From Candidatus Sivonenia alaskensis PMM_0068 (lineage in GTDB: Bacteria; Cyanobacteriota; Cyanobacteriia; Gloeobacterales; PMM-0068): a DNA stretch of 11,000 nucleotides. Below, piece by piece: positions 1 to 7,600 of the stretch. The stretch spans positions 1 through 11,000 of the forward strand of contig CASBPW010000103.1 of NCBI GenBank assembly GCA_949127685.1, written 5' to 3'. The position numbers and the translations under genes are program-made. The notes beneath the pieces are model-generated. The model saw only the letters and a program-made list of their open reading frames with translations. It was not told where the DNA came from and searched no databases. How positions within the stretch are numbered: the first letter of the stretch is position 1; each line of letters opens with the position of its first letter.

Positions 1-63
1 GCGTTCAAGGGTTTCAGCCCCTTCTTCAAAAACTGTCCGTAATGTTGTAACGTTTAGTGAACA

Positions 64-78
64 GTCTAAACATTAGAC
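64..78. promoter_or_regulatory. Perfect 6-3-6 palindrome, possible operator
   Basis: GTCTAA and TTAGAC flank the spacer ACA. A second inverted repeat (GTTTAG 52-57 / CTAAAC 66-71) shares its arm, so the site can fold two mutually exclusive ways or bind a dimeric regulator. A related half-site, GTCTAATTAG, occurs at 227-236. The binding protein is unknown, and it is only inferred that the site serves the gene at 360. Confidence 0.25.
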
Positions 79-158
79 CATAAATTGTTGGGAGTAGGGC
101 ACTTCTAGCAACGTCCTTTAAACCTTTTTCAAGATTTACCCTGTGCGGATTCCTGCGA

Positions 159-188
159 AACCGTCTCTAGGCTCTGCATAGAGCGGTT
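159..188 (+). other. RNA hairpin in leader
   Basis: Five pairs (AACCG/CGGTT), one bulged T, then five pairs (CTCTA/TAGAG), closing a 9-base loop (170-178). It is not followed by a T-run, so it is not a typical Rho-independent terminator. It may be a 5' leader structure; no riboswitch family is recognised. Confidence 0.3.
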
Positions 189-359
189 ACACTTTTGCGT
201 AGTGCCCAATTATTACCTGCATTTGGGTCTAATTAGCGTCATCATTAGGGAGACGGGAAGCAGTAACCTGACGACTGGCGCTTCCCAAGTGCTTATCCGC
301 CAGAATCAGACTGGCTCTGGTTCTGGGAGTTGGCGTTCTGTGATTGAGGTGGAGCTGGA

Positions 360-1073
360 ATGAGTTTTATGCCTAGGGTGCGTGTGTTTGTGGCGGTAGG
401 GATGCTATGGTCCTTGTCTGCGGGACTATCGGTATGGGCTCAAACCACCCCAGAGCCTACGCCGAGTTCTCTTCCCCAAACTGCTCCTGCTGTCCCTGCT
501 GCTCCTGTCCCCCCTGCTGAAGTTGCCGTGTTTAAAGTCAACAATTACCCAGTACTGACTCTGAAGGGAGAAGGCGCGAATACCAGAGTTCAGAAAGCTA
601 CAGCAACTTTGAAGAGTATTTTGGATTCTGCTGCTCTTCCTCCGGCGGCCGTGGGTGTTCCAGTGGTTACCAAGCCGCCAGAGGTCAAAGCGGCAGGGGA
701 TGATGCCAAGTCCCAAATTTTGGTGAATGGACAGGTGATTCTGGAATTAACACCTCAAGATAATCCCCAAAGTACAGTTGCTTTGTTGTCCTTAACGCAG
801 GTTTGGGCCACTAAAATGCAGCAGATTTTCAATAGACCCAATAAAAATTCTGAACTTGCGTTCCAGGGATTACCAGAAGTTCTAAATTACCGGGGGAAAA
901 ACTACGTTCGTGTTCCCGAAGTAACCCCGGACCGGGGAACCTTCACCACCGATGGAAGTCGCAGCAGTAATCTTGTGCTTTTCTGGATCAAAAAAGATGG
1001 GGATTCACCGTCTCAAGTCTATGTCCTGAATCGCTTTCGCCAGTTTATTCCCTATACTCGAACGGGGAGCTAA
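360..1073 (+). CDS. Secreted protein of unknown function
   Basis: Predicted 237-residue exported protein. Residues 1-27 form a signal peptide: basic start (PRVR), a hydrophobic stretch from about residue 9, and an AxA-like cleavage site ending VWA before QTT. A Pro/Ala-rich linker follows (about 29-55), then a mixed alpha/beta body. The body holds two similar strand motifs, VNNYPVLTLKG and ILVNGQVILELT, the second followed by a helix ending VWATKMQQIF. This pattern recalls, from memory, the periplasmic N-terminal region of cyanobacterial MscS-like channels, but no channel membrane helices follow, so the assignment is tentative. The ATG at 360 is favoured because GGTGGAG ends five bases upstream; an in-frame ATG at 369 is the alternative. 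A deleted IS3 element begins six bases after the stop, so the 3' untranslated region has been altered. Function is unknown. Confidence 0.7.
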   Translation: MSFMPRVRVFVAVGMLWSLSAGLSVWAQTTPEPTPSSLPQTAPAVPAAPVPPAEVAVFKVNNYPVLTLKGEGANTRVQKATATLKSILDSAALPPAAVGVPVVTKPPEVKAAGDDAKSQILVNGQVILELTPQDNPQSTVALLSLTQVWATKMQQIFNRPNKNSELAFQGLPEVLNYRGKNYVRVPEVTPDRGTFTTDGSRSSNLVLFWIKKDGDSPSQVYVLNRFRQFIPYTRTGS

Positions 1074-1079
1074 GCAGAC

Positions 1080-1106
1080 TGAGGTGTCCTGGCAATAGTG
1101 GACACT
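1080..1106 (+). repeat. Terminal inverted repeat, orfA-distal end
   Basis: Begins TGAGGTGTCCTGGCAATAG. It differs from the other end at positions 7, 8, 13, 17, 19 and 23 of 27. It marks the end of the IS3-like element nearer the secreted-protein gene. Confidence 0.75.
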
Positions 1107-1240
1107 CGCGTTTCAAGTAGCCCGCTGTTATATACGGAAATTTTCTGAACAAACACGGCGGGAGCCACATTAACGCTTACCTGGCAGCGACTCCCTCGCA
1201 AAGTACGCCGTCGCTTTTTACTGCCTGCGGCAGAAGCAGG

Positions 1241-1498
1241 CTATAAGACGTCACGCTCCATGTGAGCTTGCGCCAATTCTTTGCGCAACTGGCTCACCTG
1301 GGCTTCCAACTCCGCCACCGTGCGTGCGCCGGGTGCCCCCGAGCCTGTTGATGTCTTGGCCCTGGTCACCCAGTTCTCCAGCGTCCCCTTCGGCACAGAC
1401 AGCCGCTTCGTCGCTTCGGCAAGGGACAGACCTTGTGTCAACACCCTCTTCACCGCCTCCGCCCGACACTCGGACGTGTAATCTTGCTTTCGTTCCAT
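1241..1498 (-). pseudogene. Truncated IS3-family transposase OrfA
   Basis: 85 codons with the OrfA helix-turn-helix (HTH_Tnp_1 type): SECRAEAVKRVL, LSLAEATKRL and PKGTLENWV at residues 9-44. A leucine/heptad-rich helix follows (about 62-84), ending MERDVL. Full OrfA proteins usually continue beyond this point with a KKA...FAKE-like tail and run about 95-100 residues, so the frame is cut near its end, where it would normally shift into orfB. The start at 1498 has AAGGAGG five bases upstream. A second ATG at 1502 is out of frame and too close to the Shine-Dalgarno. Expression signals are thus intact, and the peptide could still bind the element's ends. In IS911 and relatives OrfA represses transposition; that role is an inference here. 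Confidence 0.7.
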
Positions 1499-1534
1499 CC
1501 ATGCCTCCTTATTAGGTCACTTTAACCAATCAGA

Positions 1535-1561
1535 AGTGCCCATTTTTGTCAGGGTACCTCA
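1535..1561 (-). repeat. Terminal inverted repeat, orfA-proximal end
   Basis: Read on the minus strand it begins TGAGGTACCCTGACAAAAA. It lies upstream of the orfA start and matches the other terminus at 21 of 27 positions. Confidence 0.75.
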
Positions 1562-1669
1562 CCTTCTCGTAGACTAGGGAAGACAGAGAAGAGTCTATCT
1601 TGAGGAGGGGCCTAGAGTAACTTGATCTAGTTAGAAATCTACACGTAAAAGCTAATGCGAGCTGAGTAC

Positions 1670-2212
1670 CTAAGAGGATCGCTTAAGAACAAAAAAGAAA
1701 GGTTGAGATGAGTTTTTAAAGTCCATAATGCCTAACACTGTATTGTCATCTACTTTTCGAAAAGAGTCATTGATCGGCAAATAGTCATAGATCATCGTCG
1801 CGCTAACTTTTCCTCGATATTCCATCATGCGTAGTCTGGCTTGACTGGTCTCTGTTTTTAGCAGGGAATTTGTCAGCATCAGTAGAGGTTTCAGCGATTC
1901 ATTTTTAAGAATGGGCAATTTCATAACCCAGTCCATTGCCATTGAATTGGGCGCAACTTTAAAAATGTTTTTTTCACTATCTGAAAATAACAAAGGGTGT
2001 ACATTCTCAGGATCGACAAATTCTTTCCCATACCAATTAGATGCTTCTAATAAGCCATCCATTGGATGATCTGTATGAAGGCCAGAGCCTTGCCAACGAC
2101 CGAGCATAAAGTCTAAATTAACGGCTTCAAGAGCATCAAACAACTGTAAAGCCCTTTCGGTTGTAGTTTTACCAGTTTTGAGAATCGACTGACAGCTTTC
2201 TATGGTTTCCAT
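1670..2212 (-). CDS. GXWXG/DUF4334 domain protein
   Basis: 180 residues, cytoplasmic: no signal peptide or membrane segment. GRWQG at residues 38-42 is the GXWXG signature, followed by the conserved pattern G-H/D-P-MDG and a WYGKEF stretch (about 59-65). The C-terminal part (about 118-178), with LRMMEYRG, ATMIYDYLPI, VLGIMDFK and a terminal PFFFVLKR, matches the DUF4334 layout. The two domains usually occur together and their biochemical function is not established. The ATG at 2212 has no good Shine-Dalgarno, which is common in cyanobacteria. The gene stands alone on the minus strand and is visibly more AT-rich than the atpC and metH regions, consistent with an accessory gene. Confidence 0.8.
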   Translation of the reverse strand: METIESCQSILKTGKTTTERALQLFDALEAVNLDFMLGRWQGSGLHTDHPMDGLLEASNWYGKEFVDPENVHPLLFSDSEKNIFKVAPNSMAMDWVMKLPILKNESLKPLLMLTNSLLKTETSQARLRMMEYRGKVSATMIYDYLPINDSFRKVDDNTVLGIMDFKNSSQPFFFVLKRSS

Positions 2213-2845
2213 GTTTTAGGGTTTCCGATGCTAAGAGGGAAGATGTCATACAACCAGCGGCAGCAGAAGATAATCTCGGTCAAGGAGCGATGCCAATGGT
2301 AAGGGCTTACTATTTCATGATTGCTATTTGCAATAGCTTCTAAATCATTACACACCCATCGATCACTGCCAAGTCAGCTAACTCAACCGTGCCAATGCAA
2401 TACAAAATTACATCAACTCAGGCGAAATATACGGAAAGTAGTAGAAAAAGCATGGATGCAAAAAACACTGAAAGAAGCAGGAAATCCCTCTGAAATTGTG
2501 GCTCGTCCGAATACTCTCCATGGTTTGCATACGGACTACCGCCCCACCTATCGTAAAGAACAGGCGGAGGATGGCGATAAGCAATTGCAAGCTTGGTTCA
2601 AGAAGTATGGAGTGACTTGATTAACATGCGTTCGACGGACAAGAAAAAGCTGAAAGAAAAGCTGAGACTGAATTTGAAGTATTAAAGCCTCAGTTATGGA
2701 CACACAATCTCACCTCGCCTGGATATCACCCAAATATTCTGTGATATTGAGCAACTAATCAGATTTGATATTGTCTTACCTCCACAGGGCTTTAACTGCT
2801 CTCTGCAAGATATTTTAAATGATTGAAAGCTTGCTGTGAAGGGAA
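2213..2845. other. Intergenic stretch with possible decayed coding remnants
   Basis: About 630 bases without a firm gene. Three plus-strand segments open in successive frames: about 2221-2340 (ends at a TAA at 2341), 2321-2620, and 2625-2744 (no start codon). Segments with protein-like composition split between frames suggest an eroded gene, but none is recognised. GCTATT-TGC-AATAGC (2323-2337) is a perfect small palindrome at the start of the middle segment. The promoter of the minus-strand DUF4334 gene should also lie here, but I cannot fix its hexamers. Confidence 0.35.
2321..2620 (+). pseudogene. Possible degraded gene fragment
   Basis: An open frame of 99 codons with only a TTG start and no Shine-Dalgarno. 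The first 35 or so residues look like translated non-coding DNA. The rest is hydrophilic with a plausible protein composition, for example KTLKEAGNPSEIVARP and an end QLQAWFKKYGVT. Open segments in other frames lie immediately before and after it, as expected of a frameshifted remnant. I do not recognise the family. It could equally be a short hypothetical gene or chance. Confidence 0.25.
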
Positions 2846-2917
2846 AGCTGGTGACGGGATTCGAACCTGCAACCTACTGATTACAAATCAGTTGCGCTAC
2901 CATTGCGCCACACCAGC
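2846..2917 (-). tRNA. trnT: tRNA-Thr (anticodon UGU)
   Basis: A full cloverleaf can be drawn on the minus strand. The 7-bp acceptor GCTGGTG/CACCAGC is perfect, with U as discriminator base. The D arm is GCGC/GCGC with loop AATGGTA, and the anticodon arm is ACTGA/TCAGT with loop TTTGTAA, giving anticodon UGU (threonine, ACA codons). The variable loop has five bases and the T loop is TTCGAAT. The T stem GCAGG/CCCGT has one G-U pair and an A51-C63 mismatch. The 3' CCA is not encoded (TTC follows) and would be added after transcription. It is a single gene without tRNA neighbours. Confidence 0.93.
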
Positions 2918-3065
2918 ATCCAACAACCCATTTTACCCATACCCCCTGGAAATTTTGCACAGGGCTATCAAAATAGAGTATTATCAAAGGCTTGATATCA
3001 CATGACTATCGGCCCGACAGTGCTGTTTTAAGCTGCGTCCAATAGATTTGCTACGCTAGTGCTCT

Positions 3066-3404
3066 ATGAAACTATTTCCTCTTATCCTCGTTGGTCTTCT
3101 CGCAGTCGTTATCGGCTCTGGGATTTTTCTGGTCACGGTAGGTAGAAACATCGGAGAGTTTTTCTTTGGGAAAAGCTATGCCGAAGGTCAGTTAAAAGAA
3201 TATGTTGCCTCCGTACTCAATGATGAAGTGAATGGAGTCAGTTGTCGTGCCTTCGATACAGACAACGACGGCTATGTCGCCTGCGATTTCACAACCACCA
3301 AGAACCCGGGCGTCACCCGCTCCATTGATTGCGCTGCCTGGGGTATAAGTGGTTTCCTGAACCGTGGCTGCAAAACCCGCATGCCGAACTTCCAAACTAA
3401 CTAA
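3066..3404 (+). CDS. Small membrane-anchored four-cysteine protein
   Basis: 112 residues. Residues 4-26 are strongly hydrophobic: an uncleaved signal anchor or a signal peptide. The remainder would then lie in the periplasm or thylakoid lumen. It carries four cysteines (60, 73, 89, 102), suited to two disulfides. Between the first two sits DTDNDGYVACD (64-74), which resembles the DxDxDG calcium-binding loop of EF-hand and dockerin proteins. Small cyanobacterial proteins with a similar hydrophobic N-terminus and C...DxDxDGYVxC core exist, but none known to me has an assigned function. No clear Shine-Dalgarno precedes the ATG. It lies between the tRNA and atpC, 151 bases from atpC, so a shared transcript is possible but unproven. 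Confidence 0.7.
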   Translation: MKLFPLILVGLLAVVIGSGIFLVTVGRNIGEFFFGKSYAEGQLKEYVASVLNDEVNGVSCRAFDTDNDGYVACDFTTTKNPGVTRSIDCAAWGISGFLNRGCKTRMPNFQTN

Positions 3405-3555
3405 ACATTCGTTCGCTTATAGGTTTGAGGATAAAGAGGCAAAGCCCGAAAGCCAGCCAGATCCATGGCCCTTCATCGTCCTCTAAAACAAAATGCCCGA
3501 ACAAAGCCGTGTTAACATCCTTAATACAAGCTAAAGCAATGCGTGGGTAAAGGTT

Positions 3556-4506
3556 ATGGCGAATCTAAGAGCAATCCGGGACCGTATCAAAAGTGTAAGC
3601 AACACTCAGAAAATTACGAAAGCTATGCGTCTAGTGGCCGCCGCCAAAGTGCGTCGCGCTCAGGAACGAGTTCTGGCCACTCGGCCTTTTGCTGACAAGC
3701 TTGCAGCCGTGCTTTATCGTCTCCAGTCTCGCTTGCAGTTTGAAGACGTAGATCTCCCTCTGTTGGCTACCCGCGAAGTAAAAACCGTAGCCCTACTCGT
3801 TTTTAGCGCAGACCGGGGATTGTGTGGAGGGTATAACAGCAACATCCTCCGTCAAGCCGTCACTAGAATTCGTGAACTACAGCAGGAAAAACTGGATTTC
3901 AAAATTTATCCAGTCGGGAACAAAGCGGTTAACTTCTTCCGCCGCTCCGCTTTTGCAGACAAAGTTGATAAAACCTATGCCAACTTGCCCCAGGTTCCTA
4001 CGGCTACTGAGTCCGGGATGCTGGCGGATGACCTCCTGAGTATCTTCCTCTCCGGAGAAATCGACCGGGTAGAGATGATCTACACGAAGTTCATCTCTTT
4101 GATCGCGTCGAAACCCTCGCTCCAGACGCTGCTCCCCCTCGACCCGAAAGGACTCTCTCCTGAGGATGAAATCTTTAAGCTGACTAGCAGGGATGGTCGG
4201 TTTGAGGTGAGCCGTGAAAAGGTCCAAGTGCAAAAGCAAGAAATTCCCCAAGACATGATTTTTGAGCAAGACCCTGCCCAGATTTTGGATTCGTTACTTC
4301 CCCTGTACCTAAATAATCAAATCCTACGGGCGTTGCAGGAATCTTCCTCCAGCGAACTGGCCGCACGAATGACTGCTATGAGCGCCGCTTCCGACAACGC
4401 AAAAAAACTGATTGGCACCTTGACCATTGAGTACAACAAAGCCCGTCAATCGAGTATCACTCAGCAAATCATGGAAATTGTCAGTGGTGCTGAAGCCATG
4501 AGTTAG
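3556..4506 (+). CDS. atpC: ATP synthase F1 subunit gamma
   Basis: 316-residue gamma subunit, the rotor shaft of F1 that couples proton flow through the thylakoid or plasma membrane ring to ATP synthesis in the alpha3beta3 head. The N-terminal helix (RAIRDRIKSVSNTQKITKAM, residues 5-24) and C-terminal helix (about 250-316, ending ITQQIMEIVSGAEAMS) would form the coiled-coil shaft. VFSADRGLCGGYN (82-94) is the family's conserved Rossmann-like segment. An extra stretch at about 196-231 is the insert typical of cyanobacteria and chloroplasts. It lacks the cysteine pair used for thioredoxin control in plants; the only cysteine in the protein is residue 90. The ATG has AAAGG close upstream. In most cyanobacteria this gene follows atpA in the atp1 operon; here no other ATP synthase gene is nearby. 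Confidence 0.98.
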   Translation: MANLRAIRDRIKSVSNTQKITKAMRLVAAAKVRRAQERVLATRPFADKLAAVLYRLQSRLQFEDVDLPLLATREVKTVALLVFSADRGLCGGYNSNILRQAVTRIRELQQEKLDFKIYPVGNKAVNFFRRSAFADKVDKTYANLPQVPTATESGMLADDLLSIFLSGEIDRVEMIYTKFISLIASKPSLQTLLPLDPKGLSPEDEIFKLTSRDGRFEVSREKVQVQKQEIPQDMIFEQDPAQILDSLLPLYLNNQILRALQESSSSELAARMTAMSAASDNAKKLIGTLTIEYNKARQSSITQQIMEIVSGAEAMS

Positions 4507-4635
4507 GCGGTTCCGCTTCAAAAAGTGGACGGACTGGTCACCATAGAACTCCCCCGCGCGGTCACTGTGGGCAAGAACCCTGCGTATCCAAAACCGATGG
4601 AAGAGCTGAAAGTTGAGGAATACCCTAAGCGCTGA
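4507..4635 (+). other. In-frame open stretch after the atpC stop
   Basis: Directly after the atpC TAG the same frame stays open for 42 codons before TGA at 4633-4635. The deduced tail is protein-like (for example VDGLVTIELPRAVTVGKNP, then a charged end EELKVEEYPKR). It could be read from a GTG at 4525 as a tiny protein, but no Shine-Dalgarno supports that. Gamma subunits normally end where atpC ends here, so the stop is probably genuine. Its last 11 bases overlap the convergent metH end. No hairpin terminator is visible between the two genes. Confidence 0.25.
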
Positions 4636-7600
4636 AATAGCGCGCTTCCGGGTGGTAAATCACCAAAGCCGTCGTAGACTGTTCAGGATGTAGTTGTAAG
4701 CTTTCATCCATCCTGAGACCAATCGCTTCCTCTGCCTGTAAAAGCGTCAGTTGCTTGGCTTGATCGTCCAGATCAGGACAGGCTGGGTAGCCAAAAGAAT
4801 AGCGAGAGCCTTGATAGCCTTGATTAATCAGACGGCGCATCTCAGGACTATCCTGAGCACCAATGCCTAATTCATGACGAATCCGAGCATGGGTCCAGTC
4901 AGCCACCGCTTCAGCCGTTTGTACGGATAGACCGTAGTAATAGAGGTAATCGCTGTAGTTGTCTGCCTTGAAGAGTTTTTGGGCATATTCCGTCGCCACG
5001 GTACCTACCGTCACCGCTTGCATTGGGAATACATCTAGCTGTTCAGAGCCTACCGGGAGGAAGAAATCGCTGAGACACTGATGGTCTTCTCCTGCCTGGC
5101 GCGGAAACTCAAAGCTCTGGGCGATGACCAAGTCACGGGGATTCCCTGTCTCCTGGAAAAGAGTGGCCGACTCAAGGGTATAGACATGTACGGTATTTTC
5201 TTCCGCCCAGCAAGGGAAGTAGCCATAGACCACTTGGGGAGCAAGAGCCTGGTCTTGGATAATTTTTGCTTTCCACTGTTCTAAGATCGGATACATCTTT
5301 TCACTAACCAGGGCTTCATACTCTTCCCTGCTCTGCGCTTTGGTCTTGCGAAACTGCCATTGGCCTGCCACTAGGGCATTGAGGTCGAGATAGCGGAATA
5401 CTTCTTCCAGGTCAATATCTTGGAGAACTTTGGTCCCCCAGAACGGCGGTTGGGGACGGGGCACTTCTAGAGAAACACTCTGACGGACCTTGGCAACTTT
5501 TGGACGGGCCTGTGATTTGACCGATTGCAGGGTATGTTCTGTCTCTGCTGATTGTTCTGTCGTCTGTTGCGCAGCGTCATTGCCCGCGACCAGATGGGCA
5601 AACTCTGGGTTGACCGCATCAGTTAGGAAGCCCTCGGTATTCGTCCAGGTCTCCTGATGCTTGTGCTCCATCAAGGCATCCATGAAGTTCAGGTCGGTGA
5701 AGGCATCCCGGCCATAGACTACCTTGCCGCTGTAAACCTGTTGGCAGTCTTTTTCGACAAACTTGCGGGTGAGGGCTGCTCCTCCAAGAATGACAGGGAC
5801 GGAGATTCCTTTCTGGCTAAAGGTCTGTAGATTTTCTTTCATGAAAGCAGTAGATTTCACTAACAGGCCAGACATAGCAATACAGTCAGCTTGATATTTA
5901 TCTTGAGCCTCTAGAATTGCATCTACCGATTGCTTGATCCCAAGGTTGTAGACGGTATATCCATTATTGGTCAGGATAATATCAACTAAGTTCTTGCCAA
6001 TATCATGGACATCTCCTTTGACCGTAGCAATCAAAACTTTACCTTTCGTAGAGCCATCCTGCTTTTCCATAAACTGTTCGAGGTAAGCTACCGCTGACTT
6101 CATGGTCTCTGCCGATTGCAATACGAAGGGAAGCTGCATCTGACCAGAGGCAAACTGCTCACCGACTACCTTCATACCATCGAGCAGATGTTCATTGATG
6201 ATCGCTAAAGGAGGATATTTTTCCAGTGCTTCTCTGAGCTTATCTTCTAACCCAATGCGCTCTCCTTCGATAATATGACGGCGCAGATGCTCTTCTAGGG
6301 TTAGGTTCTGAATGGTCTCTTTAGATTGTTTGGTCGTAACGCCCATAAATAATTCGGTGAACACGGTCAGGGGATCATAAACACAGATATCCCCCTCAAA
6401 TTTACGTTCGTCATAAATCAGTTGCTTGGCTACTTGCTGATGATGCTCCTCAATACGGGCCATCGGCAAAATCTTGCTGGCGCTGACAATGGCAGAATCC
6501 AATCCTGCTTCTCTGGCCAAGTGCAAGAAGACAGAATTTAAAACTACCCTGGCCGCAGGGTTTAAACCAAAGGAGATATTGGAAACTCCGATGGTTGTAC
6601 GGCAACCTGGAAGTTCTTCCTTAATCCGTTTGATTGCTTTGAGCGATCCCAAGGCATTGTGACGGTCTTCTTCAATCCCTGTGGAAATCGGCAAAGCCAG
6701 TGGGTCAAAAAAGATATCGTAGGCTGGGATGCCAAACTCAACTGCTTGGCGATAGGCCCGTTGGGCTATGGCAAATTTCTTATCTGATACACGGGCCATT
6801 CCCTCTTCATCGATAGTCCCGACGACTACCCCTGCTCCATAGGTTTTGGCGATTTCCAAGACCTTGAAAAAGCGAGGCTCTCCGTCTTCGTAGTTGGTGG
6901 AATTCAGTAAACATTTACCACCTGCTACTTTCAGGCCCGCTTCCATCTTTTGCCATTCCGTAGAATCGAGCATCAAAGGAAGGGTGACATTGGTGACGAG
7001 GCGGGATACGAGCTCATGCATATCCATTTCGCCATCCCGGCCCACATAGTCCACGTTGACATCTAAGATGTGGCAACCTTCTCGGACTTGGGCGCGAGCG
7101 AGGGAAACCAAGCCATCCCAATCTTCTGCATTCAGCAAGTCGCGACATTTTTTAGAGCCACTGGCATTGACCCGCTCGCCGATGATCAAGAAAGAATTGT
7201 CTTGGTCATAGGGCTGCGTAATGTAAATCGAAGCAGCGGAAGGGACTACCTGGATCGGTCGAGGCTTAGGTGTGTAGTCTTGGACAATATCTACCAAAGC
7301 TTGAATATGGTCAGGACGGGTGCCGCAGCATCCACCAACTACCGTCACTCCCAAGTCTTCTACGAAATGTTTGAGATGGGTTTGCATTTCTTGAGGAGTG
7401 AGATGGTAGTGGGCATGGCCACCGACATTTTCTGGAATTCCAGCGTTCGGAATACAGGAAATCGCAAAACGAGAATTTTCTGACAAGTAGCGGATGTGCT
7501 CCGTCATCTTGTCTGGTCCTGTGGCACAGTTGAGGCCCAGTACATCAATCGGGAATGGTTCGAGAATGGTCAGTACGGCACCAATCTCGGAACCCACCAA

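Larger units (their letters stand above)
1..359. other. Non-coding leader with palindrome and hairpins
   Basis: No gene is supported here. The first 42 bases form a 13-codon open frame to a stop, too short to assign; it could be the tail of a gene that begins outside the window. Three structured sites stand out. GTCTAA-ACA-TTAGAC is a perfect palindrome (64-78), overlapped by GTTTAG (52-57) / CTAAAC (66-71). A bulged 5+5 bp hairpin lies at 159-188. GGGAAGC (255-261) pairs with GCTTCCC (280-286). The arrangement would suit a long, structured 5' leader of the secreted-protein gene at 360, but no promoter hexamers are convincing, so transcription of this stretch is inferred. Confidence 0.4.
1080..1561 (-). 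mobile_element. Internally deleted IS3-family element (482 bp)
   Basis: The stretch is bounded by 27-bp imperfect terminal inverted repeats that agree at 21 of 27 positions, each starting TGAGGT as seen from outside. Between them lies only an N-terminal orfA, read on the minus strand. Complete IS3-family elements are usually about 1.2-1.5 kb with orfA and a frameshifted orfB carrying the DDE catalytic domain; orfB is missing here. The element is therefore non-autonomous and could move only if a related transposase acts in trans. No target-site duplication is visible: GAC lies outside one end and CCT outside the other. Rearrangement, an older insertion with decayed flanks, or one-ended deletion would each explain that. 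Confidence 0.75.

Noticed and set aside
1..42. Short plus-strand frame ending at TAA 40-42, possibly the tail of a transposase
   Set aside because: Thirteen codons are too few to assign; it needs the sequence to the left of the window.
97..108. GGGCACTTCTAG shared with metH near 5459, with a related 10-mer near the IS3 end (1532-1541)
   Set aside because: Too short to be meaningful; the metH copy is within conserved coding sequence and the flanks differ.
1281..1515. Two plus-strand open frames across the IS3 element
   Set aside because: They are antisense to OrfA, which has the recognisable helix-turn-helix and a proper ribosome site.
1570..1597. TAGACT/AGTCTA inverted repeat beside the IS3 element
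   Set aside because: Six pairs with a 16-base loop and no T-run; not distinguishable from chance.
2823..3005. 60-codon plus-strand open frame
   Set aside because: It is the antisense of the tRNA-Thr gene plus flanking DNA; the cloverleaf explains the sequence.
7070..7483. 137-codon plus-strand open frame inside metH, with others at 7494-7778 and 5081-5284
   Set aside because: Antisense shadows of a strongly conserved enzyme; no independent signals.
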